DNA from: Clostridia bacterium
GTDB lineage: Bacteria; Bacillota_A; Clostridia; Oscillospirales; CAG-272
Assembly: GCA_017501175.1 (NCBI GenBank)
Contig: JAFVXK010000022.1
Coordinates: 1 to 5,993, forward strand
DNA: 5,993 nucleotides
Direction of reading: 5' to 3'
A model generated the notes under the pieces. It did not search any database. It worked only from the letters and a program-made list of their open reading frames with translations, and was not told the DNA's origin. Positions 4,607-5,993 of the stretch are shown here, one piece after another. The translations under genes were made by a program, and so were the position numbers. Every line of letters starts with the position of its first letter. Positions within the stretch are counted from its first letter, which is position 1.

Positions 4607-5632
4607 ATGCAACACGGGTATGGGTTAAATTTAAAAAACGTACTGCTCTGCGGATATTTCGGATATGGCAATATGGGCGACGAAGCAGCTCTCCAATCAG
4701 CCTTAGCTCTGCTCGGCGAATACGGTGTCAGCTCCTGCGTAGCCTATAATCCGACGGGAGATTTTTCGGATTATCTCGCTTCGGGAGCAACGAGATGCAA
4801 CAGATTTTCCGCTAAAGAAATCAAGCTTGCCCTAATGAGCTCAGATGCCCTCGTTTTAACGGGCGGAAATCTTATTCAGAATGAAACCTCGGAGCGTTCT
4901 CTCCTTTATTATTCCGCCATAACCGCACTTGCCGAGCGCTTTGGGAAGCCCGTCTATATGTTCTCATCAGGTGTCGGCAGCGTGCGCGGATATATAGGCG
5001 AAAGATTTATGAGAAGGTCGCTTAGACGAGTTAGCTTTGCCGGACTTCGCACCGACGGCGACATAGACGAATGCAGAAGCCTTCTCGGTTGCACACCCTG
5101 CAATATGCCCGACCTCGCATTTGCCAAGGAGTGCATCAGACGCAAAAAGAGCGACAGCTTTGCAATAATTCCCAAAACCGCCTCGCGCGAGCTTATCATA
5201 GCATCAAAAAGACTGAAAAGCACAGGCCTTACCCCTGTTGTAATTCCGCTGTTTCCCAAAGAGGACCTCGCTGTGTCGGGATATATTGGCGGAGAGATTG
5301 GGTGCGAGGTCTTCGTTTCGCAAAACGTCGCGGAGCTTAGCGAAAGACTTGCCGTTTGCAAATTCTGCCTTACCGAAAGACTGCACGGCTCGGTTTTTTC
5401 GGTGTTGAGCTCAACTCCTTATAAAAATTTCAGCTCCTCCGAAAAATGTATGAGATTTACCGAAGAAATGAAAAAAAGGGCAAAAAAACTCGACACGCCC
5501 CCGCCCGTTTTAGAAAAAAGTTCCTTTGAAAAAGGCTTCTTTGCACTCGAGAAAACCGATTACAAGGCCCTCGCCGACAGCTGTGCATACGACCTACGAA
5601 TTTCTATGGACAAGCTCTTTAATCGCGGTTAA
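4607..5632 (+). CDS. csaB: CsaB-like polysaccharide pyruvyl transferase
   Basis: The protein belongs to the polysaccharide pyruvyl transferase family. CsaB members add a pyruvate ketal from phosphoenolpyruvate to secondary cell wall polymer, which lets SLH-domain proteins bind the wall. The 341-residue protein has no signal peptide and is presumably cytosolic. It opens with the signature GYFGYGNMGDEAAL (16-29), then GGNLIQNETSERSLLYY (86-102), YMFSSGVGSVRG (117-128), MPDLAF (167-172) and the conserved C-terminal TERLHG (256-261) with the Arg-Leu-His triad. Differences from typical CsaB are visible: GGNLIQN replaces the usual GGGSLLQD, and the RDxxS segment is replaced by LRTDGDID near 147-154. 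The ATG at 4607 follows AAGAGGT. It lies downstream of the spoVG terminator and converges on the ABC ATPase. The family is secure; the CsaB role in S-layer anchoring is inferred, and another pyruvylated polymer is possible. Confidence 0.85.
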   Translation: MQHGYGLNLKNVLLCGYFGYGNMGDEAALQSALALLGEYGVSSCVAYNPTGDFSDYLASGATRCNRFSAKEIKLALMSSDALVLTGGNLIQNETSERSLLYYSAITALAERFGKPVYMFSSGVGSVRGYIGERFMRRSLRRVSFAGLRTDGDIDECRSLLGCTPCNMPDLAFAKECIRRKKSDSFAIIPKTASRELIIASKRLKSTGLTPVVIPLFPKEDLAVSGYIGGEIGCEVFVSQNVAELSERLAVCKFCLTERLHGSVFSVLSSTPYKNFSSSEKCMRFTEEMKKRAKKLDTPPPVLEKSSFEKGFFALEKTDYKALADSCAYDLRISMDKLFNRG

Positions 5633-5657
5633 AAAGCGAGTTTTCAAAAATTCAACG

Positions 5658-5698
5658 AAAAAAGGACGCCTCAAGCCTTCGCTTAAGACGCCCTTTTT
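5658..5698 (-). terminator. Shared terminator between csaB and the ABC ATPase, best on the minus strand
   Basis: In minus-strand RNA, GGGCGUCUUAAGC (5693-5681) pairs along all 13 positions with GCUUGAGGCGUCC (5676-5664) around a GAAG loop, with three G-U wobbles, and is followed by six U (5663-5658). In plus-strand RNA those wobbles become A-C mismatches, though outer A-U pairs and TTTTT (5694-5698) still let it work for csaB. The asymmetry indicates that it evolved chiefly as the terminator of the minus-strand gene while serving both. Confidence 0.85.
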
Positions 5699-5738
5699 GT
5701 TTTCATCTATAAATACTATATGATGAGTTAATTTAAAA

Positions 5739-5993
5739 TTAGTGGCAGATGCACTTCTCGGTATCCTTGTCGAAGATGTGGATACGGGAGGTATCGATAG
5801 CAACGGTGATAGAATCGCCTGCCTGAGCTCTCGAGCGAGAGGAAACTCTTGCAATGATGTTCTTGCCGTTGGTTGCATCCTCCATACCGTCAAAGCCGAG
5901 GTAGAGATAAATCTCAGCACCCATAAGCTCGGTAACGTCAACCTGTACCTGCATTGTGGTGTCAGCCATAGTCTGAAGGTACATAGGCTCATC
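5739..5993 (-). CDS. Sugar ABC transporter ATP-binding protein, MsmX/UgpC/MalK type (partial, C-terminal end)
   Basis: The last 84 codons plus stop of an ABC ATPase run off the right edge. The visible part reads DEPMYLQTMADTTMQVQVDV, then TELMGAEIYLYLGFDGME, IIARVSSRSRAQAGDSITVAID and TSRIHIFDKDTEKCICH. This is the C-terminal OB-fold (TOBE) regulatory domain of the MalK/UgpC/MsmX group, which binds the cytosolic side of carbohydrate importers. In Firmicutes such an ATPase often serves several sugar uptake systems. The Walker, signature and H-loop motifs are outside the window, so activity cannot be judged. The frame is fixed by the uninterrupted family match to the stop at 5739-5741; an overlapping longer frame on the same strand has no resemblance to the family. 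A strong terminator follows 45 bases downstream. The exact subfamily and symbol are left open. Confidence 0.93.
   Translation of the reverse strand, partial: DEPMYLQTMADTTMQVQVDVTELMGAEIYLYLGFDGMEDATNGKNIIARVSSRSRAQAGDSITVAIDTSRIHIFDKDTEKCICH

Noticed and set aside
5594..5992. Longer minus-strand frame overlapping the ABC ATPase end
   Set aside because: Its translation is low-complexity and family-free, and it runs through the terminator; the other frame matches the MalK/MsmX C-terminal domain without a break.

Overview
The window looks like chromosomal DNA of a low-to-moderate-GC, probably spore-forming Firmicute, most likely a gut-type Clostridia/Oscillospiraceae relative. The pointers are strong GGAGG-type ribosome binding sites, near-consensus SigA promoters, an L10-type attenuator leader, SpoVG, a CsaB-family pyruvyl transferase and an MsmX/UgpC-type sugar ABC ATPase. 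The organism call is inference. Nothing suggests a mobile element, CRISPR array, phage or toxin-type defence system.

Layout. Minus strand, 1-2593: the start of rplL (cut by the left edge) and rplJ, driven by their own consensus promoter and an L10 autoregulatory leader with a terminator/antiterminator pair. Upstream of these on the same strand lies mgtE (magnesium transporter). Its promoter has a -35 box that overlaps the murC stop codon, and it has a structured leader of about 190 nt that is not a recognisable M-box. Minus strand, 2594-3964: murC (peptidoglycan precursor ligase). A divergent intergenic region (3965-4187) carries candidate promoters for murC and spoVG and a perfect DnaA-box 9-mer. 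Plus strand: spoVG (4188-4499) with its own terminator, then a csaB-like gene (4607-5632). The right edge holds the C-terminal end of a minus-strand sugar ABC transporter ATPase, separated from csaB by a shared terminator whose base pairing fits the minus-strand RNA better.

How it fits together: most of the genes are housekeeping or envelope-related. rplJ/rplL build the ribosomal stalk, murC makes muropeptide precursors, the CsaB-like protein would pyruvylate a wall or surface polymer, and SpoVG is a global RNA/DNA-binding regulator. The most interesting unexplained element is the mgtE leader RNA (about 2373-2562). It has a long-range stem, a hairpin that covers part of the mgtE Shine-Dalgarno sequence and a competing hairpin, so it is a candidate cation-responsive or otherwise regulated leader outside the known M-box class. 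This rests on hand pairing only.
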